Counted from the stretch's first letter, positions 4,473-12,921 are shown. The stretch: DNA of 14,088 bases from an uncultured Prevotella sp. (GCA_900769275.1 CAAGGA010000156.1:1-14088); one strand, 5' to 3'. Notes: generated from the letters alone by a model not told the origin. Numbers and translations are program-made.

Positions 4473-7400
4473 TTAGATTTCCTCTGCCCAATCCATCTTG
4501 GTCTGACGGACGTAGGTCTGGTAGCGACGCTTTGCCATCTTCTGTGCTTCGGCGAAGAGTTCATCAGCCTCTTCCGGATATGCCTTCTTGACAGAGAGGT
4601 AGCGTACCTCACCCATGAGGAAGTCCTGGAACTTATCCCACTGCGGCTCTTTGGAGTCGAGGGAGAATGGGTTCTGACCTTTCTCTGCCAACTCTGGATT
4701 GTAACGCCAGAGATGCCAGTAGCCGCACTCTACCGCACGACGCTCCTCTTCCTGTGAACGACCCATACCGCCCTTGATCTTAAGACCGTGGTTGATACAT
4801 GGAGCGTAGGCAATGACGAGGGATGGACCGTGATAAGCCTCTGCCTCGCGGAATGCCTTGAGACACTGGGCATTGTCGGCACCCATGGCCACCTGTGCTA
4901 CGTAAACATAGCCGTATGTGGTGGCAATCATGCCGAGGTCCTTCTTCTTGATGCGCTTGCCCTGAGCAGCGAACTGGGCGATAGCTCCGAGAGGAGTAGC
5001 CTTTGAAGCCTGACCGCCGGTGTTGGAGTACACCTCGGTGTCTATGACGAAGATGTTGAGGTCTTCACCAGAAGCGAGCACGTGGTCGAGACCGCCGTAA
5101 CCGATGTCGTAGGAAGCACCGTCACCACCGATAATCCACTGTGAACGCTTTACGAGGTAGTGGTCGAGGGTCTGCAGTTCCTTGCATACCTCACAGCCCT
5201 TGGCTGCGCTTTCAGCGATGAGTGGCTTGAGGATAGCTGCCAGACGCTTTGTTTCCTCGGCATCCTCGCGCTTCTCTATCCATTCGGCTGCTGCTGCCTT
5301 GTACTCGGCAGAGGTCTTGTCAGAGTCAATCATCTTCTGGAGAAGTGTTGCCACGCGCTCCTTCATCTTCTTGTTACCGATAACCATGCCGAGACCGAAC
5401 TCGCAGAAGTCCTCGAACAGGGAGTTGTCGAAGGCAGGACCCTGTCCCTTTTCGTTCTTGGTGTAAGGCGTTGATGGGATGGATGCGGAATAGATGGAAG
5501 AGCAGCCTGTAGCGTTGGCGATAATCTCGCGGTCACCGAAAAGCTGGGAGATGAGCTTCACGTAAGGTGTCTCACCGCAACCGGAACATGCACCAGAGAA
5601 CTCGAAGAGAGGTGTAGCGAACTGGGAGTTCTTCGGAGACTGCTTGATGTCCACGAGGTCCTGCTTCGTCTTCACGTTCTTGACGAGGTAGTCCCATCCC
5701 TTGGCGAGTTCCTTCATGTCTTCGGCATCAGGGTTGTAAGGCATCATGGTGAGAGCTTTCTCGCCCTTCTTGCCCGGACATACGTCAGCACAGTTGCCGC
5801 ATCCGAGACAGTCGAGCGGTGACGGAGCGATGACGAAGTGCATACCCTTCATGGCAGCAGGAGCCTTGATGTCCTGTGTGGCAGCGTTGAAGCCGGACTT
5901 CTCTTCGTCAGTGAGGACGAATGGACGTATTGCTGCGTGAGGACATACGAAAGAGCACTTGTTGCACTGGATACAGTACTCTACGTTCCATACCGGTACG
6001 AAAGCCTCTACGCCACGTTTCTCGTAAGCAGCCGTGCCGTTCTGCCATGTACCGTCAACGGTGCCGTGCTTCACGAAGTCAGAAACCTTGAGGAGGTCAC
6101 CGGCCTGAGCATTGATAGGACGCACGAGTTCCTTTACGAATGCCGGTGCATCGTCTTCCTTGACAGGATTGTCGGCAAGGTTTGCCCATGCAGGGTCAAC
6201 GGTCAGCTGCTTGTATTCTCCGCCACGGTCAACGGCAGCATAGTTCTTATCGACAACGTCCTGACCCTTCTTGCCGTATGACTTCACGATGAACTTCTTC
6301 ATCTGCTCTACGGCGAGGTCAACGGGTATTACCTCTGTGATACGGAAGAATGCAGACTGGAGGATGGTGTTGGTACGGTTGCCGAGACCTATCTCCTGTG
6401 CTATCTTGGTAGCGTTGATGTAATATACCTTGATGTTCTTTTCTGCGAACACGCGCTTTACCTTGTTCGGGATGAAGTTTACGAGTTCCTCGCCCTCGAA
6501 GATGGTGTTGAGAAGGAATGAGCCGTTCTCGCGGATACCGCGTGTCACGTCGTACATGTTCAGATATGCCTGAACGTGGCATGCCACGAAGTTAGGGGAG
6601 GTAATCTGATATGTAGAGCGGATAGGCTCATCGCCGAAGCGGAGGTGTGAGCAGGTGAAGCCGCCGGACTTCTTTGAGTCGTAAGAGAAGTATGCCTGAC
6701 AATGCTTGTCGGTGTTGTCACCGATAATCTTCACGGAGTTCTTGTTTGCGCCTACAGTACCGTCGGCACCGAGTCCGAAGAACTTGCATTCCTGAATTGA
6801 TGCGCCGCCGAGAGCCATCTCCTCTACTACCGGGAGTGAAAGGTTTGTCACGTCATCGACGATGCCCACGGTGAAGTGGTTCTTGGGTTCTGGAAGTTCA
6901 AGGTTGTTATATACGGAAATAATCTTGGCGGGAGTAACCTCGGAAGAACCGAGACCGTAGCGTCCGCCGACAATCAGAGGACGGTTCTCTACGTCGTAGA
7001 AAGCTGACTTTACGTCGAGATACAGAGGTTCGCCTTCTGCACCCGGCTCCTTGGTACGGTCGAGTACGGCAATCTTCTTGCAGCTCTTGGGCACGGCTTG
7101 AAGGAGATACTTTACGGAGAACGGACGGTAAAGGTGTACGTTTACCATACCTACTTTCTTACCCTGGGACATGAGGTAGTCGATAGCCTCTTTGGCTGCC
7201 TCGCAGGCAGAACCCATGAGGATGATGACGTTCTCGGCATCCTCGGCTCCATAGTAGTTGAAGCAGTGATACTCGCGACCTGTTATCTCTGTCATCTTCT
7301 GACAGTATTTCTCCACTACGTCCGGGATGGCATCGTAGTAGGAGTTGCAGGCCTCACGGTGAGTGAAGAACTCATTGGGGTTCTCGGCTGTACCGCGGGT

Positions 7401-8048
7401 GACGGGACGCTCCGGTGAAAGGGCACGGTTACGGAAGTCCTCGACGTACTCCATAGGAGTGATAGCCTTGATGTCCTCCATATCCATAACCTCAATCTTG
7501 TGATACTCGTGAGAGGTGCGGAAACCGTCGAAGAAGTTTACGAACGGCACCTTGGTCTCAAGAGTGGCAAGATGAGGAACGGCTGTAAGGTCCATAACCT
7601 CCTGCACGGAACTTGAAGCGAACATTGCGAAGCCAGTCTGGCGACATGCCATTACGTCCTGATGGTCACCGAAGATACAGAGAGAGTGGGAAGCCAGCGT
7701 GCGTGCGGAAACGTCGAATACGCATGGGAGTAACTCGCCGGCAATCTTGTACATGTTCGGAATCATGAGGAGAAGACCCTGAGAGGCAGTGTAGGTCGTG
7801 GTGAGGGCACCAGCCTGAAGAGAACCGTGCACTGCACCTGCGGCACCGCCCTCTGATTGCATTTCCTGAACAAGGACTTCCTGACCCCACATGTTCTTGC
7901 GACCACGGGCTGACCAGTCGTCCGTATGCTCAGCCATGGGAGAGGATGGAGTGATAGGGTAGATAGCTGCTACTTCCGTAAACATATAGCTTACGTGTGC
8001 GGCAGCCTCGTTACCATCACAAGTAATAAACTTTTTTTCTTTAGCCAT
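4473..8048 (-). CDS. nifJ: Pyruvate:ferredoxin oxidoreductase, single chain
   Basis: This 1191-residue enzyme oxidatively decarboxylates pyruvate with CoA to acetyl-CoA and CO2, passing electrons to ferredoxin or flavodoxin in the anaerobic cytoplasm. It has full family length. The N-terminal pyrimidine-binding domain has 'YPITPSSPMAE' (30-40) and 'SRTL'-like 'VSARTLASHS' (113-122). A central domain runs to about 680. Two CxxCxxCxxxCP ferredoxin motifs are at C692-C702 and C747-C757. The C-terminal thiamine-diphosphate domain has 'GGDGASYDIGYGG' (974-986) and 'DTEVYSNTGGQ' (1003-1013). The proximal-cluster cysteines C821, C824, C849 and C1084 are all present. The 'MAKEKKFITCDGNEAAAHVS' start is the usual one. 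It is transcribed alone or after the ATPase 144 bp upstream. Only a weak -7 candidate (TACGTTTT, 8091-8098, minus) is seen. No odd features. Confidence 0.98.
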   Translation of the reverse strand: MAKEKKFITCDGNEAAAHVSYMFTEVAAIYPITPSSPMAEHTDDWSARGRKNMWGQEVLVQEMQSEGGAAGAVHGSLQAGALTTTYTASQGLLLMIPNMYKIAGELLPCVFDVSARTLASHSLCIFGDHQDVMACRQTGFAMFASSSVQEVMDLTAVPHLATLETKVPFVNFFDGFRTSHEYHKIEVMDMEDIKAITPMEYVEDFRNRALSPERPVTRGTAENPNEFFTHREACNSYYDAIPDVVEKYCQKMTEITGREYHCFNYYGAEDAENVIILMGSACEAAKEAIDYLMSQGKKVGMVNVHLYRPFSVKYLLQAVPKSCKKIAVLDRTKEPGAEGEPLYLDVKSAFYDVENRPLIVGGRYGLGSSEVTPAKIISVYNNLELPEPKNHFTVGIVDDVTNLSLPVVEEMALGGASIQECKFFGLGADGTVGANKNSVKIIGDNTDKHCQAYFSYDSKKSGGFTCSHLRFGDEPIRSTYQITSPNFVACHVQAYLNMYDVTRGIRENGSFLLNTIFEGEELVNFIPNKVKRVFAEKNIKVYYINATKIAQEIGLGNRTNTILQSAFFRITEVIPVDLAVEQMKKFIVKSYGKKGQDVVDKNYAAVDRGGEYKQLTVDPAWANLADNPVKEDDAPAFVKELVRPINAQAGDLLKVSDFVKHGTVDGTWQNGTAAYEKRGVEAFVPVWNVEYCIQCNKCSFVCPHAAIRPFVLTDEEKSGFNAATQDIKAPAAMKGMHFVIAPSPLDCLGCGNCADVCPGKKGEKALTMMPYNPDAEDMKELAKGWDYLVKNVKTKQDLVDIKQSPKNSQFATPLFEFSGACSGCGETPYVKLISQLFGDREIIANATGCSSIYSASIPSTPYTKNEKGQGPAFDNSLFEDFCEFGLGMVIGNKKMKERVATLLQKMIDSDKTSAEYKAAAAEWIEKREDAEETKRLAAILKPLIAESAAKGCEVCKELQTLDHYLVKRSQWIIGGDGASYDIGYGGLDHVLASGEDLNIFVIDTEVYSNTGGQASKATPLGAIAQFAAQGKRIKKKDLGMIATTYGYVYVAQVAMGADNAQCLKAFREAEAYHGPSLVIAYAPCINHGLKIKGGMGRSQEEERRAVECGYWHLWRYNPELAEKGQNPFSLDSKEPQWDKFQDFLMGEVRYLSVKKAYPEEADELFAEAQKMAKRRYQTYVRQTKMDWAEEI

Positions 8049-8130
8049 TTTTGTTAGTTATTATAAAAATGTGATGAATTGTGTTTTGTTAAAACGTAGC
8101 AGTATTGTTAGTTTCTATATCATTCTGCGG

Positions 8131-8178
8131 CCGGATGCTTTCCGGGGAGTTGTCCGGTATTCTTGCAGGTCCGGTATT
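8131..8178. repeat. CCGG-rich direct and inverted repeats
   Basis: The spacer between the ATPase stop and nifJ contains CCGGA-tgctt-TCCGG (8131-8145, a small hairpin). It also has TCCGGTATT twice (8153-8161 and 8170-8178, period 17, with related flanks). This G+C-rich patch is unlike the A+T-rich leader beside it. It could be the 3' end structure of the ATPase transcript, but no T-run follows on the minus strand. Confidence 0.45.
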
Positions 8179-8192
8179 GCCGCAGCGTTCCG

Positions 8193-9380
8193 TCAGTAAA
8201 TGAAGCCCAGCAGCCATAGGGGAATAAGGTTGTCCTTACCCACCTCCGTGTTGTATCTCATATAAATCATGTCCGAGTTGTAGCGCGCCTTGCGTTCCGT
8301 TTCGGCATTGCAGATGCGGAATCGCTTCATGCCGTCAATATAGTAGAACGTGTCACGGGGACTCTGGCTTACCTTGTGGTCTTTCCACATGGCGTTGACG
8401 AAGAATGTCTCCATCTTTGTCTGTTCGTCCACGTTGATGGGGTAGATGGCATGGAGGAGGTTCGAGTTATGGAGCATTACCTTTGTGGGTTTCTTGGGGA
8501 ACATCTGCCCTACAGGGTAGATGATGTTGATGAGACGTGCGTCCGCAAGGTACTTGATATAGTTCATCACGGTGGCGCGGCTCGTCTGTATCTCATGTGC
8601 CAACTGGCTGATGTTCGGAGTCTTGGGACCGTCAACGGCCAAAAGGTAGAACAGTTTTTTTATCTTCGTGAGGTATTTCAGCTCTATCTGCTTGATGAGC
8701 AGGATGTCCACCTCCGTTGTCATGTTCATGGTCTTGAGCAGGTTCTCGCGGTAGTCGGAGTGCTCACGGTATAGGGGATAGAACCCATGCTCGATGTATT
8801 TCCGGAAATATCGGGCGGGGCTTACCTTGGGCAATATCTCCTTTACGATATGTTCATGGTTGTGGATTATCTGATCCAGGGTATATGGACGGAAGTTGTT
8901 GCCTGTCTCGATATTCAGGAACTCCCTGAATGAGAATCCCCTCAGATTGTAGCTTTTCACTATTCCGTTCAGCTCGGGATTCTCATCTTTCAGACGCATC
9001 ACGCTGGAACCGCTGAAGACAATCTGAAGTTCTGGGTATAGGTCATGGCAACTGCGCAGTTCCTTGCTCCAGTCGCTCTGCTTATATACCTGGTCTATGA
9101 GCAGAACCCTGCCTCCGCGTCGGTAGAAATCACCGGCAAAATCCGCAATTCCCCGCCCTTGGAAGTAGAAGTTGTTCATGTTTATATATAGACAGCGCTT
9201 GTCGAAAGGTCCATAGTTTTCCTTCGCATATTGTAGCAGAAAAGTGGTTTTTCCCACGCCCCGTGTACCCTTTATGCCAATCAGGCGGTCTGTCCAGTCT
9301 ATTTCATCCATCAGACTACGACGAAGCGTGGAAGATGTATGCTCTACCAGATATGAGTGTGTGCGAAAGAAAACTTCCAT
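8193..9380 (-). CDS. AAA-type ATPase with altered Walker B
   Basis: This 395-residue protein resembles the large group of prokaryotic AAA ATPases with a C-terminal DUF4143-like or restriction-nuclease-like domain. The Walker A motif is 'GTRGVGKTT' (38-46, K44). The Walker B strand is 'RVLLIDQVYK' (91-100), where the usual catalytic Glu after the Asp is Gln97. 'IVFSGSS' (120-126) fits the sensor-1 strand. A winged-helix-like part ('ISQLAHEIQTSRATVMNYIKYLADARLI', about 257-284, shown as the region not the exact limits) follows. In the last 90 residues the D..ExGxK nuclease core seen in relatives is not recognisable ('YYIDGMKRFRICN'). The substrate and partner of this group are unknown to me; roles in toxin-antitoxin or DNA functions have been proposed for relatives. 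It has its own good promoter (9426-9456). The cell location is probably cytoplasm. Confidence 0.85.
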   Translation of the reverse strand: MEVFFRTHSYLVEHTSSTLRRSLMDEIDWTDRLIGIKGTRGVGKTTFLLQYAKENYGPFDKRCLYINMNNFYFQGRGIADFAGDFYRRGGRVLLIDQVYKQSDWSKELRSCHDLYPELQIVFSGSSVMRLKDENPELNGIVKSYNLRGFSFREFLNIETGNNFRPYTLDQIIHNHEHIVKEILPKVSPARYFRKYIEHGFYPLYREHSDYRENLLKTMNMTTEVDILLIKQIELKYLTKIKKLFYLLAVDGPKTPNISQLAHEIQTSRATVMNYIKYLADARLINIIYPVGQMFPKKPTKVMLHNSNLLHAIYPINVDEQTKMETFFVNAMWKDHKVSQSPRDTFYYIDGMKRFRICNAETERKARYNSDMIYMRYNTEVGKDNLIPLWLLGFIY

Positions 9381-9425
9381 CTGTTTTAGTTCGTAAAATA
9401 TTTGACCTATATAAGAATGCTACTG

Positions 9426-9456
9426 CAAAATTAATTATTATTTTCTTTATTGCAAA
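9426..9456 (-). promoter_or_regulatory. Promoter of the AAA ATPase gene
   Basis: On the minus strand, TTTG (9453-9456) is followed after exactly 19 bp by TAATTTTG (9426-9433), a full consensus match. Transcription would start near 9419, giving a leader of about 40 bases. The spacer is almost all A+T. Confidence 0.8.
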
Positions 9457-9551
9457 GTCAAGTTGTCAAAAAAGATTATATTTTACATTTTTTAGCACTT
9501 TGTCCGTTCTTGCGCAGTTCCTCATTGAGAAAAGCGCACTTTTTCTTGGCA

Positions 9552-9564
9552 TTCTTCTGAAGAA
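9552..9564. promoter_or_regulatory. Inverted repeat, possible operator
   Basis: TTCTTC-t-GAAGAA is a perfect 6+1+6 inverted repeat in the divergent region, about 45 bp upstream of the -7 box of the ATP-grasp gene. The segment GAAAAGCG occurs on both sides of it. The role is a guess. Confidence 0.3.
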
Positions 9565-9610
9565 AAGCGATTTCTTTATCCCGATAGGCTTGTTATTCGG
9601 GAATTTTATG

Positions 9611-9618
9611 TAAATTTG
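9611..9618 (+). promoter_or_regulatory. Probable -7 box of ATP-grasp/GH43 pair
   Basis: TAAATTTG matches the Bacteroidota -7 consensus and lies 24 bases before the ATG at 9643, giving a short leader. The -33 side is weak: only CTTG at 9589-9592, 18 bp upstream. Confidence 0.55.
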
Positions 9619-9642
9619 CATCCAAAATCATTGCTCTGACTT

Positions 9643-10725
9643 ATGACGATACGCATCTTCAATCCCGAACATGACATTGCCCTTGCAGAGGACAAGGAGG
9701 TGTTCGCCTCTCCCCATGCCGGCAGGCAATTGAGGTATGACCTCTCGTTCCTTCCTGCATTATGGTCGGAGGACGGCGACGTCGTTGTCGTGGATGACGT
9801 GGATGTTGCGGAGACGGGATGGAGGTCGCTTCGCAAAGTCAAAAAGTCGGATGTGAGCTTTCTTACCATGGCACAGGTATCGGACGAACTGCGAAAAGGT
9901 TGTCACGCTCATCTCAATGTGGATGTATGGGGCTGGGATGCGGCAATCCGACATCAACTGCTCAGGGCGGGTGTTCCGGAGACGATTATGCCGACCCGAG
10001 AATTGCTTGCCGAGGTACGCAGGCTTTCAAGCAGAAGGATAACCGTCAGGCTGCTTCAATCTCTTCGTGACGGGATTGATGGCATTACTTGTGGTGTTAG
10101 TTCGTATGTGACTGATAAAAAGGTGATTGTGGAGGAGGTGTTAAAGAAAGAGAACATCGTTGTGAAAGCCCCATGGAGCAGTAGCGGGCGTGGCGTGCGA
10201 TACCTAATTGACGGGGTGCTCTCTGAGAATACCATCAATTGGATTACCAATACTATCCGTAAGCAAGGCGGAGTCATGGTAGAGCCTCTATATAATAAGG
10301 TGAAAGATTTCGGAATGGAGTTTGTGAGGCAGAGCGAGGGAAGTGTAAGGTTTGTCGGATTATCCCTTTTCGATACACGCAATGGTTCATATACGGGCAA
10401 TCTGCTTGCTACGGAGCAGGAAAAACGTGACATCCTGTCCCGCTACGTCAGTCTTTCGCTCCTTGACGGGGTAATCTCACGCTTAGAGATACTTCTTGCC
10501 GATATGCTTGCCCCGTTGCAGGGACTTTCGCTCTGTTTAGGTGTTGACATGATGGTCGTCGCAGGTAACGAATCTGAGGGCTTCCTCCTCCATCCCTGTG
10601 TCGAGGTCAATCTCCGCCGTACCATGGGGCACGTTGCCCTCAGGCTTCAGCCATCAGTATGTGCCGGGGTGACATCCATGAACATCACGTTCGAGAACAA
10701 GAAATATCATCTCAGATTAAGATAA
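9643..10725 (+). CDS. ATP-grasp-like protein, unknown substrate
   Basis: This 360-residue soluble protein begins 'MTIRIFNPEHDIALA', an opening I associate with a conserved Bacteroidota family of unknown role. The centre and C-terminal half look like an ATP-grasp ligase fold. 'VVKAPWSSSGRGV' (173-185) fits the lysine-bearing strand and glycine-rich loop over ATP. 'VMVEPLYNKVKDF' (211-223) fits the nucleotide-hinge Glu. 'GVDMMV' (300-305) with 'LHPCVEVNLRRTMG' (316-329) fits the metal-binding Asp and the Glu/Asn pair. Such enzymes join a carboxylate to an amine or thiol using ATP, but the substrates cannot be told from sequence. No signal peptide is visible, so it is cytoplasmic. The GH43 gene follows after 23 bp and may be co-transcribed, though a functional link is not evident. 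Confidence 0.75.
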   Translation: MTIRIFNPEHDIALAEDKEVFASPHAGRQLRYDLSFLPALWSEDGDVVVVDDVDVAETGWRSLRKVKKSDVSFLTMAQVSDELRKGCHAHLNVDVWGWDAAIRHQLLRAGVPETIMPTRELLAEVRRLSSRRITVRLLQSLRDGIDGITCGVSSYVTDKKVIVEEVLKKENIVVKAPWSSSGRGVRYLIDGVLSENTINWITNTIRKQGGVMVEPLYNKVKDFGMEFVRQSEGSVRFVGLSLFDTRNGSYTGNLLATEQEKRDILSRYVSLSLLDGVISRLEILLADMLAPLQGLSLCLGVDMMVVAGNESEGFLLHPCVEVNLRRTMGHVALRLQPSVCAGVTSMNITFENKKYHLRLR

Positions 10726-10748
10726 CTGCTAACAATACAATAACTACT

Positions 10749-12476
10749 ATGCTAAAAGAAACATTACTTTCCTTGTTATGCCTCGCTTGTACGACGGCAA
10801 TCTCTGCACAGTCCATGTACAAATCCGCTGTGTGGTCACCGGACAATGGTGACGGCACGTACACCAACCCTGTCATCAATGCCGACTACAGTGACCCGGA
10901 CGTATGTGTGGGAGCAAGTGGAGAGGACTTCTATATGACGGCTTCTTCATTCAACTGCATCCCGGGTTTGCCCATTCTGCATTCCAAAGACCTCGTAAAC
11001 TGGGAGATAATCAATCATGCCGTGACAAGACTTCTTCCCGCTGACCGTTACGCAGTGCCGCAGCATGGCAACGGAGTATGGGCACCTTGCATACGCTACA
11101 ACGAATACAACGGGACATATTACATATATTGGGGCGATCCCGACCTCGGCATCTTCGTGGTCACGGCGAAAGACCCTGCCGGCGAATGGACAGAGCCTCG
11201 CTGTATCATAGAGGGAAAGGGAATGATTGATACCTCACCTCTATGGGATGATGATGGAAGATGTTACCTCGTAAACGGATGGGCCAACTCCAGATGTCAG
11301 TTCAATTCCGTGCTTACTGTCCGTGAGATGACTGCCGACGGAATGAAGCAGAAAGGAAATCCTGTCATAGTCTTTGACGGCAACGGCACCAACGACCGCA
11401 CGGCAGAGGGACCGAAGTTCTATAAGCGTGACGGCTGGTACTGGATAATGTGCCCGGCAGGAGGTGTGCCTACAGGACATGAGCTGGCAATGCGCAGCAA
11501 GTCTCCGTTCGGACCATACGAAAGCAAAATGGTGCTCGCCAAGGGAGAAACGAATGTCAATGGACCTCATCAGGGAGGATGGGTGCATCTGAAAAGTGGG
11601 GAAGACTGGTTCCTGCATTTTCAGGATAAGGAAGCATACGGACGTGTGGTATGGCTCGAACCCGTGAAATGGGTTGACGGATGGCCTGTAATGGGAGAGA
11701 AACAAGGTGTAAGAGCGTATGGCAAAAAGGAAAAATACTGCGGTCAGCCAGTCATGAGATACAGGAAGCCTGACGTGGGAAAGGTATATCCGATAGTAAA
11801 TCCCGTGGAAAATGACGAGTTCGACCAACCCGTCCTTGGCAGGCAGTGGCAGTGGCATGCCAACTACGACCAGACTTTTGGAATGCCGACACCTGACGGC
11901 TTCTTCCGCATCTTCTGCCACAAACAGAGTGAGGACTACAAGAATCTGTGGGAAGCAGGTAACCTGCTCTTGCAGAAGACTCCTGCCGAGAACTTTACCG
12001 CAACGACAAAGTTCACACTGACAGCCAAGGATGATGGACAGTACGGCGGCATAATATGTATGGGACTGGACTATTCCGCACTCATCGTGAAGAGAGTGGG
12101 GAATGAGTTTCAGGTGCAGCGTCTGACCTGTCAGCAGGCTGATAAGGGCAAGCCGGAGACCACGGAAACACTTGCCACCCTCAAGCCTACGGCAGAAGAC
12201 AAGATAGACTATCAGCCTTCACTTCATGAAACCATATATATGCGTCTTAATGTCAAATATATAGGTGGACAGACCAAGAGCGGAGAAAATAAGCATGAGG
12301 CAAGCGTGACTTTCGCTTTCTCCACTGACGGAAAGAAATGGCGTGAAGCAGGCAAACCCTTCACCATGCGTCAGGGAAAATGGATTGGAGCAAAGATAGG
12401 CTATGTGGCTGCCGAACCTGCGGGAAAGAAAGTACGGGGATGGATTGATGCCGACTGGTTTCGTGTGACGAAGTAA
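10749..12476 (+). CDS. Secreted GH43 family glycosidase
   Basis: This 575-residue enzyme resembles beta-xylosidases and alpha-L-arabinofuranosidases of family GH43, acting on arabinoxylan or arabinan side chains. A signal peptide is clear ('LLSLLCLACTTAISA', cleavage before Gln21), so it is exported to the periplasm or surface; no lipobox Cys is seen. The five-bladed propeller covers about 35-330. The general base is probably D49 in 'DYSDPDV', the pKa-setting Asp D161 in 'GMIDTSPLWDDDG', and the general acid E220 in 'RTAEGPKFY'. Residues from about 350 to the end form a beta-sandwich-like C-terminal domain, as in XynB-type enzymes. The frame continues upstream to 10659, but those 30 residues overlap the previous gene and precede the signal peptide, so I chose 10749. 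It is 23 bp from the ATP-grasp gene and is followed by a very long hairpin. Confidence 0.9.
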   Translation: MLKETLLSLLCLACTTAISAQSMYKSAVWSPDNGDGTYTNPVINADYSDPDVCVGASGEDFYMTASSFNCIPGLPILHSKDLVNWEIINHAVTRLLPADRYAVPQHGNGVWAPCIRYNEYNGTYYIYWGDPDLGIFVVTAKDPAGEWTEPRCIIEGKGMIDTSPLWDDDGRCYLVNGWANSRCQFNSVLTVREMTADGMKQKGNPVIVFDGNGTNDRTAEGPKFYKRDGWYWIMCPAGGVPTGHELAMRSKSPFGPYESKMVLAKGETNVNGPHQGGWVHLKSGEDWFLHFQDKEAYGRVVWLEPVKWVDGWPVMGEKQGVRAYGKKEKYCGQPVMRYRKPDVGKVYPIVNPVENDEFDQPVLGRQWQWHANYDQTFGMPTPDGFFRIFCHKQSEDYKNLWEAGNLLLQKTPAENFTATTKFTLTAKDDGQYGGIICMGLDYSALIVKRVGNEFQVQRLTCQQADKGKPETTETLATLKPTAEDKIDYQPSLHETIYMRLNVKYIGGQTKSGENKHEASVTFAFSTDGKKWREAGKPFTMRQGKWIGAKIGYVAAEPAGKKVRGWIDADWFRVTK

Positions 12477-12483
12477 TCTTTTG

Positions 12484-12594
12484 CGGTTGTACGGTTTTAA
12501 GGTTATAGGGTTGTGCGGTTTTACGGAGGTTTGTAAAGGCTATTTGTATATTCCGTACAACCCTAAAACCGTACAACCTTAAAACCGTACAACC
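12484..12594 (+). terminator. Long octamer-array hairpin after GH43
   Basis: The left arm 12485-12527 and right arm 12552-12594 can form 37 Watson-Crick pairs out of 43, the outermost 20 unbroken, with a 24-base loop. Both arms keep an 8-base period; the right arm alternates cgtacaac with cctaaaac or cttaaaac. The position just after the GH43 stop fits a transcript-end structure, but there is no proper T-run, so intrinsic termination is uncertain. The element is a member of the window-wide octamer family. Confidence 0.6.
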
Positions 12595-12616
12595 TTTAAA
12601 AAATATTCATGAGAGC

Positions 12617-12814
12617 ATGTTCAAAAGAATACTGTATCTGTATATAGACGGCTTTCGGGAGATGACGGTAGGAAAGGTTCTTTGGACCATTATCATCATC
12701 AAGGTGTTTATTATCTTTGCCGTCCTGAAAATATTCCTGTTTCCAGACATCCTGAAGACACGTGCGAAAGGTAATGAGGCAGAATATGTGGCAAACGAAA
12801 TGCTGCATAGATAA
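12617..12814 (+). CDS. DUF4492 small membrane protein
   Basis: This 65-residue protein matches my memory of the DUF4492 family. It has an N-terminal 'YIDGFREMTVGKVLW', one membrane helix ('IIIIKVFIIFAVLKIFLFP', about 25-43), and a charged tail with 'EYVANEMLHR'. Members are inner-membrane Bacteroidota proteins of unknown role. I recall them next to cytochrome bd oxidase genes, which are not present here; the neighbour is ansA instead. The start at 12617 gives the family's usual length. No clear promoter is seen in the preceding 140 bases, which are mostly the octamer hairpin. It could therefore be read through from GH43 if the hairpin does not stop transcription. Confidence 0.85.
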   Translation: MFKRILYLYIDGFREMTVGKVLWTIIIIKVFIIFAVLKIFLFPDILKTRAKGNEAEYVANEMLHR

Positions 12815-12861
12815 ATCTCAGAAACAAAAGGCTTTCCGTTCCAATATCTCCTGTCAAACCA

Positions 12862-12869
12862 TATATTTG
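12862..12869 (+). promoter_or_regulatory. Probable -7 box of ansA
   Basis: TATATTTG matches the Bacteroidota -7 consensus and lies 52 bases before the ansA ATG. No good TTTG is found 19-21 bp upstream. Confidence 0.5.
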
Positions 12870-12921
12870 CCATAAAAGTTATAATAAGTCTGCAAAGTGA
12901 AAGTAGAATAAGTAAGTATAT

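Noticed and set aside
5838..6281. 147-residue plus-strand frame inside nifJ
   Set aside because: It is the antisense shadow of a highly conserved enzyme and has no recognisable domain.
10659..10748. 30-residue upstream extension of the GH43 gene
   Set aside because: It overlaps the ATP-grasp coding end and would bury the signal peptide.
11241..11921. 226-residue minus-strand frame inside the GH43 gene
   Set aside because: It is an antisense shadow with no family resemblance and no promoter.
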